Positions 5,112 through 7,213 of a stretch of DNA of 7,213 bases are shown here, piece after piece. The position numbers and the translations under genes are program-made. The stretch's first letter is position 1, and every line of letters begins with the position of its first letter. The notes under the pieces were generated by a model, which was given only the letters and a program-made list of their open reading frames with translations, did no database searches and was not told the origin of the DNA. The DNA is from Hyphomicrobiales bacterium (GTDB taxonomy: Bacteria; Pseudomonadota; Alphaproteobacteria; Rhizobiales; Xanthobacteraceae), in the NCBI GenBank assembly GCA_003164375.1, contig PLTE01000099.1, forward strand, positions 12,420 to 19,632, read 5' to 3'.

Positions 5112-6506
5112 ATGACCATCTTCAAGCTCTTCCCACGCTTCGCGGCGGCAGTCCTGGTCGTTACCGGTGTGATCGGCATCGGCCTTGCCGGCGTCGCGCG
5201 GGCGCAAGATAAGTCCGGCAACTGGCTGACGCGCTTGTTTCAACCCCCGCCGGCAAGCTCGGTTCCCGGCTCGAGCGATGCATTGCCATTGAGCGGTCAA
5301 GGATCGGGCAGCCAATCGTGGAGTGGGCAGCCCGGCGCCTCGGGCAACCCGCAGATGACGGCGGATGCAATTCGTTCAGCAGCCGCCGAATTCGGCGGCT
5401 GCGTCGAGGCTTTATGGCCCGAAGCCGCGCGGCGCGGCGTCACGCGGGCGAATTTCGAACGGTTCACCGCGGGGCTGACGCCGGACCTGCACATTATGGA
5501 TTTGCTCGATGCGCAACCGGAATTCACCAAGTCGACCTGGGACTATCTTGACCTATTGGTGAGCGACGACCGTATCGCGCGCGGCCGCGAGCTGCTGGCG
5601 CAATACGCGGCGACCTTCGATGCCATGGAGCGCAGCTACGGCGTCGACCGTCACATCATCGCTGCGATCTGGGGCGTCGAGTCGAATTACGGCACGCTCG
5701 GCGGCGATCGCTCCGTCATCCGCTCGACTGCGACGCTCGCCTGCGTTGGCCGCCGCCGCGATTATTTCCGTGAAGAATTTTTGTCGGCGCTTGATATCCT
5801 GCAGCGCGGCGATGTGCCGCCCGAGCATTTGATCGGCTCGTGGGCCGGCGCATTTGGCCCGACCCAATTCATGCCGACGTCGTTCAAGCGTTATGCGGTG
5901 GATTTCGACGGCGATGGCCACCGCGACGTCGTCGATTCCGTGCCGGACCTCGTTGCCTCCACCGCGAACAATCTGAAAATGGACGGCTGGCTGCCTGGCC
6001 AGACCTGGGGCTACGAAGTCGTCCTGCCGCAAAATTTCGATTACCTGATGGCCGACCACTCACGGCTTATGACCGTGCAGCAATGGCAAGGCTTGGGCGT
6101 GCGCCGCGCCAGCGGCGGGGCTTTCCCTCACCCCGACGACCGCGCTTTCTTGCTGGTGCCGGCGGGAGCACGCGGGCCGTCTTTTCTGATGCTACAAAAT
6201 TTCCGCGTCATCATGAAATACAATCCGGCTGAAGCCTATGCGCTCGCCATCGGCCATCTCGCCGACCGGCTGCGTGGCGGCGGTCCATTCGTGCAACCCT
6301 GGCCGCGCGACGAGCGCGTGCTGTCGCTCGACGAGCGGTATGAAATGCAGCAATTGTTGGCGCGGCGCGGTTTCAATATCGGCGACACCGACGGCCTGCT
6401 CGGGCCGCGCACTCGGCTTGCGATTCGCAATTTTCAGGTCTCGGTCGGGCAGATTCCTGACGGCTTCGCATCGAGCGGTGTGCTTGACCGCTTACGCCAG
6501 CCGTGA
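5112..6506 (+). CDS. Lytic murein transglycosylase, MltB type, with peptidoglycan-binding domain
   Basis: This 464-residue periplasmic enzyme cleaves the MurNAc-GlcNAc bond of peptidoglycan, forming 1,6-anhydroMurNAc ends during wall growth and turnover. ATG 5112 is chosen because it begins a good signal peptide (residues 1-31, cut after 'ARA'); the frame is open back to 5007 but that stretch is not export-like. Residues ~32-85 are a Ser/Gly/Pro-rich linker. The SLT_2 domain covers ~90-390: 'FGGCVEALWPEA', the catalytic glutamate E190 in 'IWGVESNYGTLGG', 'GSWAGAFGPTQFMPTSFKRYAVD' with 'DGDGHRD', and 'NLKMDGW'. Residues ~404-464 form a PG_binding_1 domain ('QQLLARRGFNIGDTDGLLG', 'AIRNFQ'). No lipobox cysteine is present, so it is soluble or wall-bound, unlike E. 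coli MltB. It is divergent from galU and followed by an SGNH hydrolase gene. Confidence 0.94.
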   Translation: MTIFKLFPRFAAAVLVVTGVIGIGLAGVARAQDKSGNWLTRLFQPPPASSVPGSSDALPLSGQGSGSQSWSGQPGASGNPQMTADAIRSAAAEFGGCVEALWPEAARRGVTRANFERFTAGLTPDLHIMDLLDAQPEFTKSTWDYLDLLVSDDRIARGRELLAQYAATFDAMERSYGVDRHIIAAIWGVESNYGTLGGDRSVIRSTATLACVGRRRDYFREEFLSALDILQRGDVPPEHLIGSWAGAFGPTQFMPTSFKRYAVDFDGDGHRDVVDSVPDLVASTANNLKMDGWLPGQTWGYEVVLPQNFDYLMADHSRLMTVQQWQGLGVRRASGGAFPHPDDRAFLLVPAGARGPSFLMLQNFRVIMKYNPAEAYALAIGHLADRLRGGGPFVQPWPRDERVLSLDERYEMQQLLARRGFNIGDTDGLLGPRTRLAIRNFQVSVGQIPDGFASSGVLDRLRQP

Positions 6507-6632
6507 CCGCGGCCGGCGGCCGGGAACCATCTTCAAACTGACACTTTTTGCGCCTGTGCTAGGAGCGCGCTTTTATCGGCGTGATGCTCTAAGATGGCGG
6601 GGCGCGTAGCCCCGGTTGATTTGGTCCGTTTC

Positions 6633-7213
6633 ATGCGATTGTCGAATAAAGAACGGCGAGTGTTGCGACGTTTCTTGATCCCGCTCGCGGTTGTGGCAGG
6701 GTCTGCGGCTTTGCTCGCCTCTGGTCTACCCGCTGCCGCTCAGTTCTGGGGCGACCGCTGGCCGAACCAACGCCCCTACCAGCCGCAACAGCCGCCGCGG
6801 GATTATTATTCCTTCCCGTTCGGCAACGGCGGGTTCATTCGACCGCCGCCGCCGGTGGTGGATTTTACCAAAGCCCCGCCGTCGCGTAAGCTCGAAACTC
6901 AGCCGGCGACGACAGTCGTGGTGATCGGCGATTCCATGGCGGACTGGCTCGGCTACGGCCTCGATGAGACCTACGCCGATCAGCCCGATATCGCTGTGGA
7001 GCGCAAGATCCGCGCTTATTCGGGTCTCATCCGTTATGAATCCAAGAACGAGACGCTCGACTGGCCGCAGGCGATCAAAGACGCGCTGAGCACAGAAAAG
7101 CCGAACGTTATCGTCGTCATGCTCGGCTTGAATGACCGCTTGTCGCTGCGCGACCGCACGCCGCCGCATCCCGGCCCGCAACAAAAGGGCGAACCAGCGA
7201 CGCCAACCGGTCA
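6633..7213 (+). CDS. Secreted SGNH/DUF459-type hydrolase, 5' part
   Basis: The frame is open to the window end, giving 193 codons. Residues 1-36 form a signal peptide: 'MRLSNKERRVLRRF', then a hydrophobic stretch to 'LPAAA' before Gln. A Pro/Tyr/Gln-rich linker follows (~37-90), then the SGNH fold begins: block I 'VVVIGDSMADWLGYGL' at 95-110 with probable nucleophile S101, and block III 'VVMLGLNDR' at 161-169 with N167. The His block lies past the window. Relatives are esterase-like periplasmic proteins whose substrate, possibly acetyl groups on glycans, is not settled. ATG 6633 fits the n-region best, although no ribosome site is clear. ATG 6594 (13 residues longer) and GTG 6660 are alternatives; TGA at 6582-6584 closes the frame upstream. 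It lies 126 bp after the transglycosylase stop, perhaps in one unit. Confidence 0.87.
   Translation, partial: MRLSNKERRVLRRFLIPLAVVAGSAALLASGLPAAAQFWGDRWPNQRPYQPQQPPRDYYSFPFGNGGFIRPPPPVVDFTKAPPSRKLETQPATTVVVIGDSMADWLGYGLDETYADQPDIAVERKIRAYSGLIRYESKNETLDWPQAIKDALSTEKPNVIVVMLGLNDRLSLRDRTPPHPGPQQKGEPATPTG

Noticed and set aside
6507..6530. CGGCC-GGC-GGCCG hairpin after the transglycosylase stop
   Set aside because: It has a short stem with a 3-base loop and no T run, and such strings are common by chance in GC-rich DNA.
6538..6566. CTGACA as a -35 box of an SGNH gene promoter
   Set aside because: No -10-like hexamer lies at 16-18 bp; the nearest TGCTAG is only 13 bp away.

Overview
The window is GC-rich (roughly 60-65 % by eye), with alphaproteobacterial gene families throughout and no tRNA, rRNA, IS element or CRISPR. 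The ferrochelatase tail, the putative beta-barrel porin-2 protein, the GalU sequence and the MltB-type transglycosylase next to an SGNH/DUF459-like protein all suggest a Hyphomicrobiales chromosome (Bradyrhizobium / Rhodopseudomonas / Xanthobacteraceae-like). Genus cannot be decided from the sequence alone.

Layout. Positions 1-451 (+): the last 70 codons of ferrochelatase (hemH), overlapped by a short NfeD-like membrane protein. Positions 452-650: a leader with clustered GTTAACC motifs. Positions 651-3205 (+): a 633-residue outer-membrane beta-barrel protein with a long proline-rich N-terminal part, then a 202-residue class I SAM-dependent methyltransferase, probably co-transcribed (44 bases apart). 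Positions 3206-3915: a compositionally different, AT-richer island. It has two perfect FNR/FixK-type palindromes 64 bp apart, a minus-oriented intrinsic terminator, a possible ~53-nt minus-strand small RNA, and a 79-codon secreted protein of unknown family. Positions 3916-4806 (-): galU (UTP-glucose-1-phosphate uridylyltransferase), with a leader holding a threefold 15-bp tandem repeat. Positions 5112-6506 (+): a divergently transcribed lytic murein transglycosylase with a C-terminal peptidoglycan-binding domain. Positions 6633-7213 (+): the first 193 codons of a secreted SGNH/DUF459-type hydrolase that runs off the window.

Functionally most of the window concerns the cell envelope: an outer-membrane protein, UDP-glucose supply for polysaccharides, peptidoglycan cleavage and a periplasmic SGNH hydrolase. 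The part that looks least described is 3270-3732. There, two oxygen-type (Crp/Fnr family) boxes appear to control a small exported protein on one strand and perhaps a tiny terminator-ended RNA on the other. That regulatory reading rests on motifs and spacing and is inference.
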